From positions 992,001 through 1,056,000 of the forward strand of contig BROE01000019.1 of NCBI GenBank assembly GCA_036571765.1: a DNA stretch of 64,000 nucleotides. The letters are read 5' to 3'. The position numbers were made by a program, and so were the translations under genes. Source of the stretch: Plecoglossus altivelis (lineage: Eukaryota; Chordata; Actinopteri; Osmeriformes; Plecoglossidae). Shown one piece after another: positions 26,301-40,600 of this stretch (position 1 is its first letter; every line of letters starts with the position of its first letter). A model generated the notes under the pieces. The model was not told the origin of the DNA. It worked only from the letters and a program-made list of their open reading frames with translations, and did no database searches.

Positions 26301-28533
26301 AGCAAAACATAATTGCAGCACAATGATTAAAAGTATACATTCTAAACTGTACTCTCATCCATTCAGCCTTGCTAAATACACACATGTTCATATCTCACGC
26401 CATCACTGCACATTGATAATTCTGCATTTAGGTGATATAGATGTGGCTAATTGCAGTACTATGACTAACATGGCAAGAGGGATCCTGTTTTGACCTTTCT
26501 CTCGCTGGTTCAACACCACTGAAGGTCACAGGTCACGATTGTGATCGGTGAACGGATGTGATGTCACGCTAGATGGTAAAAAGCATCTTGGGGGACTTAA
26601 CTCCCCCACCCACACGCCACCCACACATTACACCAACATCTACCAGGCATTAATGCACAGTTCTTTTTGCTTCGGCGCTGAAGAAACGTACAGATAATAA
26701 TTTGAGAGATGATTGGAGTGAGGCTGGTCAGAGAGAGTGAGAGAGAGAGAGCAGGAGGGCTGTATGGTGTCAGCTTGTTTGTTCTGCATGGGGACATTTA
26801 GGACAGCTCTCCAAACCTACTAAGGCCGAGGTTACTACGACAACAATTGCAGGCTCATCATTTGTCAGTCTCGGTTACAGAACACTCAGCGGTCACGGAG
26901 AAGAATGATGTTCTTAGTGTATACACTAAGGTCATCCCAAATATAGTTTTATCCCAAAACATTTTGAGGCCAAACTTGTTAAATGATTATCTTAACTGGA
27001 TGGTTTTTGCAATATAGTCGGAGGTAAAGGTTTATTGAGTAGCGATAGGCAGTTGTCTGACATTTGTGGAAATGGGGTGACTCTCAAAACATCCCTCTTA
27101 GTGGTGTGGCCTTTATCAAATCAAATTTAACTGTGGAGTTTTATAGAAGGTTTATAACTAACGACTAAAGATGATGGCAAAAATATATCAACATTACAGT
27201 GGTACAAATACTCATACGCACATATATACAAAGATGAAGACACAGAACTGCTTTGCAGGTATGTGTATTTGTGAGAAGGGTGTAAAGAACTCAATGTCTG
27301 TGGGGTGCTGATAACCAGCTCTGCTAGGGTGATTGTGTGTGTTTAATTACAATACAAGCGCATCAACTAAATATTCCACCCAGTCTTGCTCTCAGCTTCA
27401 CACCTGCACAATGCAAGCTAAGCTGGTAGATATCACCAACAAGCCGACACACCACAATCCTCACACAACCATCCAACACCATGAAAGCGTTATAAACAGT
27501 GACCTCTTGAATGCAAATGAGCCCACATGTATCCTACAGTTATCAAAACAGAAATGGTAGGAGCAGGGAGAGTAAATATGGACTTTGAGCCACACTTTTT
27601 AAGCAATCACGAGCCTTCAACGCCCATACCTCCACCACTGTCACGTTCCACCAAATAACACGTTGATTTTGCAACAAACTAAATGACAATGAAATCAGTC
27701 ATGACTAACTAGTATCTTGAGGGAAATAACTGTCGCCGATAAATCAGTCAGTTCCCACATAGCAGGAATAACTAAATGTCAGAGCGGGTCAACGTTAAGG
27801 CCGGCTCCAATTTTCACATTCTCAGAGCCAAAGAAGGACTGCACATTTCTTTCCCATGGCACGTTCTTGTCCTAGGCAGGACGAAGGAGAGTGTTGGGGC
27901 TGGAGCTGGAATGTCCTTCTTGCTTTCTGGCTAAACAAATGGTTGTGTTACGCCATGTGAAATATATTTGTCCTTTGGACAGCATCCACTGCGCTGAAGC
28001 ACAACAAACACAAGGTCCTTGCTGCATTACTGTACATGTGGAGGGCTGTGAAAGATATTGTTGGGGTCGGTAGTCGATGTGCATCATCTATTAGGGATAA
28101 ATAAAAATTATGCAGCTTTCTTTCGATGTTTCCTTACTGATATGTCTCATCCTACAAGGGGGCAAAAAAACGAGAAGCCCTAATATAAAAAAAGTTAATT
28201 GTAAAGTTGACTAAAAGTAGTAGTAGCCAGATACTGCCCTGACCAAAAAATATGCCACTAGCTACCCATCTAATCATACCTGTCCTAGACCAAGGTAATA
28301 ATTTCAATACATGCTTGATTATGTCTGAATTATCATGTTAAATATTTAGGGAGCAGTCCAATCCACAGTGAAATGCTGGATGGAAACAGCTAATCAAGTA
28401 CAGGCTAATCTTTATTTTTCAACTACATTAACTTTTATTTTCATGTAATTAAGTATACTCTGCTTTGTGTGTCAATGGGCTTTAATGTGTCCCTGAGGCG
28501 ATTCACAGAGCAGTGAGATAAAATACTTTGCAC

Positions 28534-28604
<71 letters not shown>

Positions 28605-31600
28605 GGGAAAGACTTGGGGAGAGGTAGGAGGCAGTGAGTAGCAAGATGTACAAATCACACCAGACATATCCTGAGGCAGGAGATGTCCATCATACAAGAA
28701 TTAGACACGCGCCAATATTTGCGATGCACTTTCAAAAGTGCGTTGTGTTTGAAAATCTCAGCGACACCCACTTTCACAACGGTGTTTGACATCGGTAACT
28801 CATGTAGAAATGGACAAAGTAACCCAGCCCTTTCACACAAAAGGCCTGACCTGATGATTATAATCATGTTTACACTATGATCAATGCAGGTTACTCATCT
28901 ATGGAAATGTACGAATTCTCTGCTTGACTAGCACTGTCACATTCAAGTTTTGGCAGTGGCCATGAAGAAAGTAAAGGACTCCTACTAAAATAAGTTGACA
29001 CTTTAGAATAACACAGGGCAAAGCCAGAGTGACTTGAGAAACCACTCAGGTCTTTATTTAGTTAGGAAGCAACCAACTGACAACAAGTGTCAATACTGTT
29101 CAAAAAAAAGGAAAACAATTCTCAAAGATTAAAACTTATGTATCCTGCTTGAAAAACAAGGCAGGACTTCAGATGTATAAAAAGCTTACCGTAAATGTGT
29201 GTGTTTATGTGTGTGTGTGTGAGCTTGTGTATTTGGCATCTCATTTCAGCCCCGTCTCAGTAATTTCATGGTTTTTCAGTCACCATTAGGTCCCTAATCA
29301 AGCGGGGAAGAACCTTAAATTCTCAATTGAGATGCAGAGGGGGAGAGTGCAGATGCTCACAAAATGGAGGGCGAGTTAATTTTAGGACAACACGTCTTGG
29401 ACTAGAGGCGGACGTTTGCGAGAAAACGTCCCAGTTGAGTAAACACAGGTTCATCAAAAACATATACAAAACGTCCTTGTACACACAGTGTGTATATACA
29501 CAGAAAGCCAGATGTCAACCCACACATATAGGAGGTGAATAAAGGAGATGCAGTCATCTGGCAAAACATGTGGCGGTTATTGGTCAAAGAGATCCCCACA
29601 TTTTTAAGAAGTGACATGTTGGGCCAGTCACCTGTGCTTGTGTAACAAGCCTCCTGAACGTACTTCTCTAAATTCGACAACAGTAACATCTGATGAAAGA
29701 AGGTAAACCAGGCAACGTGTTAATGGTTCCACAGCAAACTGAATGGCAGATTCAGCACTTGGGCCTACTGACCACATGTTTTCTGTGGCTTGTACCCTCA
29801 TCCTCATCCTATGGGCTGCACCATTAGATTAGCCGTGTAATTTGTGAGCTTGACCGCGCCTCAGGAAACATAGCCCATTGATTAGTCTAATGTCCTGGCT
29901 ATTTGGAGTGGCGTTTGCATGGCAGGGCGGGTATAAACCATGCCTGGCTCCCTCTTTGCTACTTGGATCCTGATGCTCCATTGCACGGTTGAACTGTCCA
30001 TCAGAGGTCAATTATCATTATGGTCTGTGATCCGCAAATTAGTGCCAATTAGAAAATATAATATAGATTTTCATTTTTTAACAACTGCTTCCTGGAAATA
30101 AAGAAATGGATGAATAGTAACTTCCTTAAATGAAAACTAATTGAAATAAACAAATTTAAATAAACCTTAAGTCCTGAAGTGGCTCCAAATCTAAAAAAGA
30201 GCTGCTAACCAAGTATTAGGGAGATTTAGCCCTCTGGCTTAAACCAGAGGCAGGTCTCTGTGTCACAGACTCAGGTTTGAACATTACATTAATAACCCTC
30301 ACATTCATAAAGTGACCAAAACAGGTGCCTTTAACCTCTGGAATAAAGCAAACGTACAGCCATTCATAAAACAAAATGATGCAGAGGAGCTAATTCATGC
30401 TTTTATATCCAACAGACTGGACTACTTTTACACACTGTCGCTGGTCTTCTCAAGAAAACAACTGAAACACCAGCTCATTCAAAGCTCTGTAGCTAGATTA
30501 TTAACCACGACTAAAAGGAGAGATTACAATTATTCCCATCCTAGCTACTTTGAACTGGCTTCCTGTTACCTTTATAATTGAACTCAAGCTCCTTCTCCTC
30601 ATATACAAACCTGTGAAAGGACAAGGATCTAGAAATTAGCTACATTGCTAACCCTCCAACTACAGTACACACCAGCTAGAACATGGCAATCATCAGTTGC
30701 AGGCCTACTAAAGATCACCAGAAGGAGTTCAAAGAAGATAGATGATGTGGCCTTTGTCAACTACGCCCCAAAACTATAAGACACATTACCCATAAATGTT
30801 AGAGAATCAAACACACTAGACATTTGCATAAGACATCTTAAAAGCTAAAAAGGTATCTTATCTTGTTAACAAAGCATAGTATAATTACTTTTAGTATTGT
30901 TTTTATTGATTTTATGTAAAGCACCTTGAACTACAATTCCAGATAAAATGTGCTACAAAAATATTATTATTATTATTAACAAGTCGCTTTCAAATAGGCT
31001 TCCAAGTTCCATTTAAATAGGCCTAATAAAATGTCAATTATTATGGCAATTGAAGACGCTCAGGCACATTGCTGCAGAGTAGGTCAATTCATTGAATATT
31101 TTAGACAGAATCTTCACAAGCCAGTCAGATATAGCTAGGTTAACTGCTTAGCTAATCAGCAAGAGCAACAGAATCTCAACCAACTGAGCGCACACTTTTC
31201 TCCAAATAGAAAATGTTCACAAATGGCACACAAACTGAAGCTGAGTAAAGTGCAGTACAATGTAATAAGATAAATCTAGCAGGGGGGGAGTAGAGGTTAC
31301 CGGCTGGTGTGACATCTGGGTTTCTGCAGTTTAACAGCCAACAATGACACCGTCCTAGCTTCCTGTCACCTGTGAGACCCTGTAACTAGAATTGGTGTTC
31401 CCACCTCTCTTACTGTTTGACCTATATTGGACAGCTTTCTGCACACGACTACGTGGTGGCAGTGGGAGTCATACCGCATACTAGTGCACTGTGCCCGTGA
31501 CGGACTCCATAATAAAGATGTCAGTGAAAGACACAAATACAGATTACCTGAACTATAAATGGTGTATTTGGGCATGTGGTACCATCGGTGGTGCACACAC

Positions 31601-34600
31601 ATATTTCAATTTCACACATTATAGCTACATAGTGCAGTGCCTGTGATGCAGCTGGTGATGACAGTTCTTCTCAGTGGTTTTGGTAGCTATATTTCTCATA
31701 ACACAAATTAAATTCTCCCATCTCTGAAGTACTTGTCAAGCTCCAAATCATCTATTCTAGTCAAATTGCTAATTATGTTGTAGCCTACATTTATGCAAAT
31801 AATGATCTAGCCTTCATTTGTCTGCTGTTTCCAACATTATCAATTGCTTATGTTATGTTGATCAAAACGTATTGGTTCTCTTAACTTGTCTTACCACCAC
31901 AAATATCCAAACATTTAGCTCATAGCAGAAGTCATTACATGCACAGTGGTTGAGCCAGTTGTCATAATCATAGGCCTAATTCTCCAAGCATTGCTTACCT
32001 GTAGAGTTCTGCTGACCAAGGAGACTAAAGTGATAGGATTAGCGCTCATGTCACTGGTAATTAAAATGTGCTATTAATTTGGTGTGAATAGTTTATGCAC
32101 ATTTGCAATGTGCAGGTAGTTTTGACATCAGTAAACACAAACATTTACGTTACTAAATTCACTGATCTATTATTGAAGTATATCTACTTTGCGTTGTCAT
32201 TCTGTTATCTTGCCAGTATTTAATCCATAAATAAAGCCCTTTGAAAGCAGAGATTCAATGCTATGCCTACAGCCAGAACTAACCTGGCCATATCAGTTGT
32301 AAAAGTGAATTCACTTCTAAATAAGGAAACAGACTTCCCCTATTTTCCTTACTACGAACTCTGGGTGTGTTAAGCGCTTTTACATTCGCAAGGAAATAAA
32401 ATGGAAGTTGTTAGAAAACTTCCGATACTAACTCCTAGCGCACGCGCTAGTGAAGCGTATGGTGTGAGAGATGACCAAAAGACCAATCACAGTGAAGGTG
32501 CTTCCCTTTACACCCACATGAAAGATAGGGATTGTTTAAAAAATAAAAATTCTGGGCTGAACAACATTATCCGACGTATCTGAAAAGGCTATCAGAAAAA
32601 CATAAATTCAAGTGCACTGTTTGCTCAATTAAGGAGGAAAACCATGAAATAAAGATGACATAGCCAAGGATGAAAATGCTGTGTCATCTCCACACACTTG
32701 ACTGTGTGTGGTTCCAGGAGCTTCTCTCAGACCACAGTCAGAGACCATCCTCCTTACACAACAGAGCAGCCAAGTAAAGCCAGCATGTAATGTGCCAGGT
32801 TAATGTAACAGGAAACCTTCCTCGTGCCTAAGTGCATAGATGGATGTAGATCCTCCAGCTGATGTTATCTCCGATGTGGATGTTGACTAGCTCAGTGTCT
32901 GTGGTGAAGGTGGTGGAGGGTGAGGGGGCAGGGTCTGTGTACGTCCATCCCAGAACTGGGCCTCATCTTTGTGGCTGGGAGCAGTGTGGCAGTGTCTCAT
33001 CGAGGCTTCAAACAGAAGGGCCGGAGGAACAGGGGTGGGGAGAGAAGACAGATGCATGTGTGTATGATGGAGAGACAGAGAGAGAGAAAGAATGAAACAA
33101 TATCGAGCGAGCGTGTGCGTGCGTGCGTATGCGTCTGTGAGAGTGAGATTACCCACTGCTGATTGAGAAGATAGGGGTGTGAGCAGCAGTTCTACCGTGT
33201 GTGTGTCTGTAATGGGTGTGTGTGTGTGTGTGTGGGGGGGGGGGTGGAGCGCCGCACATTAATGGGTTGTGCCGGGCCTATCACACGGATGAGATATCTA
33301 TCAGAACCCCCCGCTGGTCTGCAAGCTGCCGCCGCCACCGGGAGTGGCAGACAGGAAGGGGACATTGGGGGACGGGATGGGGGGGATTAGGAGAGTAACC
33401 TTGAGGGCAGGGAGGAGGGGGGGGCAAGTCTATCATGCTGGGAGGGGACCTGCGTGCGTGAGGATGGCAGAAGAATGGGGAGGAAGATGGTATTAGAAAG
33501 GAAAAGAAAGAGCACAGAGAAGATAAACCCAGGGCAGGAGATGAGGAGAGGGGGAACGGAGGGATGGCTTGCAGGAGGATGAAGGGATGGGCGGATTGGA
33601 AGAGGAGCTGCAAAGGTTTGAGAGGGCTTCAGCCTACAATAAACTCTTATTTTCATTGTTAACCGGGGACAGTAATCATCATTAATTATTCAATTGCAAA
33701 TTGGAGACAGAGATGAAGAAACGTGGCCGTCCATTAAAGAAGATGCGGGCGTACGAGAGACAGAGACAGAGAGAGAGAGAAATGGAAAGAGTTAAGAGAA
33801 ATTTATTTCAAACAGCACTCCAAAAACCAATAACAGTGGAATAAAGACTTGTAGCCATTTAGAGGACGCTTTCATCTAAAGCTTCCAATGACTGTTTGTT
33901 AAGACTGAGTGGACCAACCGTACATCTTGACACAAAATACAAATTGGGGGGAGAATTAAATCACAAAAGATGCTCCAATTTTCCACGCACACCACTCTCA
34001 ATCAGCCCTCATTAAGCAAATGACAGCAAAAAAAGTATGTTACCACACACCGGATAGAAGGTTGAGTAGCTGGAATGAAAAACCCTAATTACAGGCACAG
34101 CTAATTACCAACAACAAACGTGTCAGTAATCAAAATGACATTATTCGCAGCTTGGTTAACTGCTAGTGGCCCTTGAAAGTACCAGATGGTAAGTGTTTGA
34201 ATTAGTTTTCCTCCCCGCGGCTTGGGTTGATGGAATAACACACCCAACTGCAATGTGCCAGGCCTTCAACCCTCACGGTCAGCACCCACACACCGCAACT
34301 GTGGTGGCAAAAACAAAAAGGAGACACTGAAGTTGACGCCTAACACGGACATCAGTTGGCACTGACTGCTGACACTAAGCTATTAGTCAGCTGCCTGTTG
34401 GAGGTGTGGAAAATGTTAAACTGTCAAAGTGTACTCAAAACAAAAAAAGCATTGGGTGTCATTTCTGAAAGAGGATTAGAGACTTAGAAATGATAACTCA
34501 AGTGATGTTCACTTAGGATGGCTACTATGATGATGATGATGATTATATGTTACTGGTGTCTGGTGTCATATTGGTTCCATTAATGAAGTGAATGTTGGTG

Positions 34601-37600
34601 TGTGTGTCATCCAAGTGGAACAGGGTGTGTAGATGAGGTCAGAAGGCCCTGGAGCATAAGCGGTCCACTGAGGCAGCCACACCCCAGTAGTCATGAGCAA
34701 AGTGTGCGAGACAGACTGAATGACTTAATGACTGAGTGAGTGAATTAGGGTTTGGGACAAGGGGGAGGAATGGCTACAATTGCTGTAAGATTTCCATCCT
34801 CATTTTCATCTGCTTGGGCTTTTTTGGTCTCCTTTTCAATTATTCAACGCCAACAGAAAAAAGGTGTTGATCACAGTCAACCATTATCATGAGTCGTTTT
34901 CAACGCTTGCTTGCTTGCTTGCTTGCTTTCAATGTTTCTTTCAAACCTTCACATGGTTCAATAATGCCCAAATCTAATATGGATCAACTCTCCCTGGCTG
35001 CACCGGATTCTGAAATCAGATCTTTTTTCTTTTTCACGGAAGGCTATTACAATATCCATCATGGCAACAGGAAGTGAAAAGGAGGGTCATGCTGCGCAGC
35101 ACACAGGCCTGCTGACAGAAAGAAGCTGATGGTTTCACGCCGTCATCAGATAACAGTCCTCTGCTTGCGGCTTAGGTCAGCATGGAATCCAAACTGGGAT
35201 ACAGATACCTTATATAAGCCTGCTCAGCTGTTTGGGGAAGAAAAGCCTGAGTCTCGTATACAAAAAAAGAAAACCTCTTAGTTTCTTACCCCCATCTCGC
35301 TATTGCTGCCATGTCTACTGCGGCTGTGGGCTTTCATCTCCTGGACATGCAGTGAAACCACAGCCTAATTACCCTCACAAACACACACGCACAACTCTTC
35401 TGGCTGTCATCACACAAAGACAGAGGTCACATCTAATTGGGCTAGGGCCATGTATGTTTCCAGTACAGCTTTCATTTGTCTCGCACACATCATATAGGAT
35501 GGGATCTAAGGAACTCTTACTTGCATCATCAGTCCCCGAAAGAAGTTCTCATCCCACAAGAGCCAGAACATTTACAACACCCGTTTCCACAGTCAGACAC
35601 TAGAACAAGAAAAATAACTGACAACTTTAACAGGATGTGAAACATCCAGAGCCTAATCGACTGCCTGTTATGAAATTACCCATGTAAGCTTTTCAGCCAT
35701 CAAATCTGATTACATTGTCACACAGTCCTCTTGAGACTCATTAGAAAAAAAAAACTTTAAAAAACTGTTGTTCCCACAAGGTACACAACGGCTTCATTTC
35801 AAAGAGGAAGATGTGTCAGACAGCAAAGAGAAACCTATCATTTAGAAGATGTTTGCGCAGAGACGCTTGAGAGACTGCATAGTTGAGACTCATTCTCCGG
35901 TAAACAAAGACTGCTGTACGCTAGGTAAAGGGAACCGGATAGTCTTGTGGGTGTGTGTAAGGACTGAGAGGTTAAGTCCAGGGGCTGTTTAGTCAGAAAG
36001 GGCCCACCCCTTTTCGCTGTGCCAAGTCATGGATCAAAATGTTTTTAATGTGTCTGACAAAGGGTTAAGCCATCTTCAAATACAGTGGTTCTTGGTGTTT
36101 TTTATGCTTCAGAAGAATAGGAATTTACTGCTGATTGGTAGTTCTCTCAACAACCCACCAGCTGATGACCCAACTGATTGTTGGCAAGACTCTAGAATAT
36201 AAAAACATTTATGAAATGACATCAAATTGATTTTCAAATGTAAATGCTGTCTTTCAAATGAACAGTGTACAGTGTGATAAAGAAAGAGACTTTTCCCACC
36301 ATTTACAGCTGGAGAAAGCTTTGAGTAAAATATCTACAGTACGATGCTTTCCTGAAATGCTGAAGACACGCTAATTGAAATGGTATGATTCAGTTTGTGA
36401 AATGTTTTTGGAATCTTGGCACTGCTACAATACATTACCGTACTCTACTGAAGCAGTGAATGTGAAGTATATAAGTTGAACAGTCTGAAGTAAATACAGC
36501 AATAAATCAATGCTGAACTTCATGTTTTCCAAACCAGAAGTTTGTTTGAACTATGAAAACTCACAACGTATGTCAATCCATTCTGGAGTGCTTCAGACTG
36601 GAAAGTATTCATGGGTACTGCAAATAACAAAGAAGGAGTTGAGAATGGTTTTAACCAAAAAATACCAGATGTCAGACAGAAGGTTGTAGACTTGGTGGGT
36701 TGGCTTCCCCACAGTATATGCAGGTGGGTTAGAGGGGGTGGATGGCTAGGCGGTGATAAACTGGGTTTGGTCTGGATTTGCAGCAGTGATCCTCAACTTA
36801 GTCATCAAACACCTCCAGTTTGAGTGAATTCAGCGAGCGTCTGGGGGAACAAGCTGCTTGTCATTTCCTGAGTGTGTGCTGGGGACACCCCTTCATCCCT
36901 CAGGCTGTGTCAGTTCACCCAACAGGGAAAAAGGAGTGACTAAGCCTGTGTTCTGGACCTGGGTTCCTGCCTGATGCTCTTTTACTTCCTCATCTGGTTC
37001 CGTACTTCCTGTCCAGATGGCTTCACTTTCAGCAGGCTTCCTTCATCTCAGGGAGCACCACCTCCAGGCCTTTGGGAATATGTGCTTTCTCTAGACGTCA
37101 GCAGGGTAATGTGTGTGTATGTTATTTGATACAAACAAACTTTTGATAGACATCACAGCCCATTAATTAGCCCTTGCTAACGACGTATCCAATAAACAAC
37201 ACGTCTTCCAAAAATATTCTTTTGGAAGTATTTGACAGATGGGAATCAAGTCATTTTCCCATTTAGTTGCATAACAATTCTGCACATTTATTGTTTCCCA
37301 ATAAATGTGCACACATTATCCTAAGGAAGCAAAAACATTTTCTTTTCTTAAATATTTACGTTTGACGTCTTATGTATGTACTGTATATATATTTTTATAC
37401 TGTATACCAGAGCTCCTCTGTGTATATCATGAGAAAGAAGCTTTCATTCAACAGTATGAAAATGAAGTTACAGATTTTAAGGATGTGCTCTTCCTCATGC
37501 ATTTGTCTCATTCTTTGCCAGATATTATGTTCTTGTCTGCAAAGTCAAGGTAAATCTGCCAAGACAGTATAAGAACATTAGATGCTAAAAAGTATCAAGA

Positions 37601-40600
37601 GTATTGTCCTGGTGTGATGGACAGCCTTACAGGGACTGATTTGCCGCGGCATCTAGACCATTACCTCATCAGTGTAGACCGTTTCCTGGGACATTGCATA
37701 ATTCTTGTTCAGAGAAATACTAGAATTTTCCTCTGGATGAGCCTGTCTGTATTCTTGGCAGGTAGTGAGGATAACATCAAAGATTAAAGTCTGGGAAAGT
37801 GGAAAGTGACAAGGGTTACTGCAGTTACTCTGTCTCCAGTGACCACGGAGCCAGTCATGCAAAACACAGACCTTAAACATCTTTTTCAATGCTATTACGA
37901 CACAATATCCTTCACAAGTTACTTCCATGATGATCTCACTATGGGAAAGGATAGGCCCACATTGTCAATGAGCTGAGCACTCACATCCGCTCACACCTGA
38001 AAATCCACATACAACTGACATCAAATGAGGCCATGAAAACTCAAGTGCCTTAACCAGGGTTGTAATATGTACTTGAGTAGTTAAAGCTCCACTTCAGTTG
38101 TTTTAGACAGCCTTTGATGGGGATCAGAGGTTACTTCCTCATCTCAGGCCACATCCCCGAACAAACAAAGTCAGAAGGACGCCAGTTCCGACTACTCTCA
38201 TCTGGCCCACTTCGGATGTTACCTTCACAATCAGCAGAATTGTCTAATTTTGTAGGGAGCCGTCTCATAAAAATACCAGGATGTGAGCACCTGGTCAAAA
38301 AACTAAGATTTACTGAATGGAAAAACGGACACTCAGACAGCCACTTACCCCATGATACCCTTTTCAGATTTACTTCACTGGCAACACTTGCACTTGGATT
38401 ACAATAACTGCCATGTAACTAGCAATAACTAGGTTTTAGTCCGTCTGACCGGTCTCATTCTGTTACCATTGAACAGAGCTATTTCATGGCTGGCCAATTG
38501 CTTAAGAAAACAACCACGACCCTGTGTATTTTTTCCAACACATTGCTTTCTGGCGGCAAACCACTGCACTTTAAAAAGGGTCTAATTCAAGGCAATCACT
38601 TAAGCTAGCAGCTAAAGGTACAGTTGTCAAGCCAGCAATAAAACAGACTAACTTACTGCAGCTTGCTGTACAAATCATTCGTTGAGCGCTCAATTCTACT
38701 CTAGAGGAAAAAAGGTGTCCTATTTAGTTATGCTTTAGTAACATCATCTTTTCAATCCTGACTGTTTGACCACATCATTATGGACAGGCATAAGACAGAG
38801 CACATCAACTCAAGCCATAGACTGCGTCTGAACATTGTCATTGACAGATCTTGGCCTTCACTCTTCAGGTCAAATTCTATGACGGACGTTCACTTAACAG
38901 TCATAAATGTGTAGATGAGACACAAACTTGAAGCCCCATAGCTGACCTTGTAACACAAATCCACATTAAACAGGCCAAAACTTTAGTCAATCTAGCAGCT
39001 AGGAGAGACTGAGCGTCTCCACAGGGCTTAACCTGAGTGTTTCTGTATAGGTCTTAAGGATCTGTCGATGTGTTGTGGTGGTCGTGCGTAATCGATCCTC
39101 TGTGATTGTGTACAGGCTCATAAAGAAACCTTTTCAAATCTCTAGACTTTCTTCTTGTCACCAGATGATACTTGATCTTATAGGGGCATGGCAGCGATAT
39201 TAATGCAAGTCTTCTAGTAGTACACATATATTAAGTGTAGATCGAGTATCCTTACAGGGGGAAATTTCAGAACTTCAAGAAAGAACGTTTGTCCTGCTGT
39301 TCACCTTGAGTACACCCATTTGAGTCAAGTCATGACACTTAGCTGACGAGAGCTTCCTTTACAAGAGGCTCATCAAGGAATTAAATGCAAGGCTCTGCAG
39401 CAAAGACAGGGAGATTAATTTGGCTAATTAAGAACAAAGTTATCAAGGAGAGGGTTCAGTAGGACAGCCTCCAGACCCTTTGACAGGGGGAAAGGCATGG
39501 ATTTAAACACACACAGGAGCCAAATCTCAAATGCCTTCAAAATAAGTCACCTCCAGGTCAAACAATTAGCGCAGTGTACAGGAGCACAGACAAAGCATTT
39601 CTGTGAGCCCATTTCTCCTCGAAAGGACCAACGTTGCCGTCAAGCAGAAATGGGAGAAAACTCCACTCAGACAATATGGAATAGGCAAAGCAACGGTTCA
39701 ATGATACAGCCCCAGGGCAAGTGTGTCACTTATATTCTGCGATAGCATCAGGCATAACACAGCTTTCCTTGAAGTATTATCCAGTATCAACTAAAGGAAC
39801 CTGATAGGCCTACTCAAGACTTTTTTGCTTGATATAGTGGGCTTGAGCTCATGATAACCCAATCTAGCTCAACTCCCATTCCTTGGCTATCGAGCCTGCT
39901 GGTATCAAAACTTGCTTGCAATGCCAAGCCCATCGAGGACAAAATCCACATAGTTACTCAATTTGAGCGATGGCCTATTACTGTTGCGCATAGTGGGACT
40001 GTTTTGATCCAGTGAATCTTCCAGTTATGAGTACATGAGAAAACGTGATGGGTGGTCTTCAGGTGCGCCATGGTGGATTTGAGGGCGGATGCGAGAGCGT
40101 GAGCTACCAGGGTGTTGGTCAGGATGTGGTCGTGGGAGGGGGTGAGGCCAGATGTCTAAACTATCATGGGGTGCAACGGAGCGTTGGAAAGACCAGCCGT
40201 CAGACATCCTTCATATCAACCACGACCATGCAGCAGGTATCAGGAGACCCTACACAACGGTGCCCGCCTGTCAAGGCCCTATGGTCTTACTCAGGCCTGG
40301 GGTTTCAGTCGACCAGAAAGGAACAACCAAACGGCATTGCCACAAAATTTCACAACCAGGGGGGGCCCGGCCTCTCCTGTTTCTTTCCGGGTCCTTTTCC
40401 CCGTTCCAATTCTCCGCCTCCCCCCTGCTCCCCTATGCGCGGGAGGTGGCGGGGCCCGCGCAGGGCCGGCTTTTAAACGACCGTGACTCTGTTAGCAAAA
40501 ATCCCCCCCTCCACCTCAACAAAAACTTCACAAAAATAGGCAGAGACGACTTGTGTCCTTCCCTGTCCTTTACTGTGCTTGTACACGAGTGCTCCGCTCG

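Noticed and set aside
28441..28697. Frames with repeating Cys-Leu-Ser-Val
   Set aside because: Pure translation of the (CAGA)n microsatellite.
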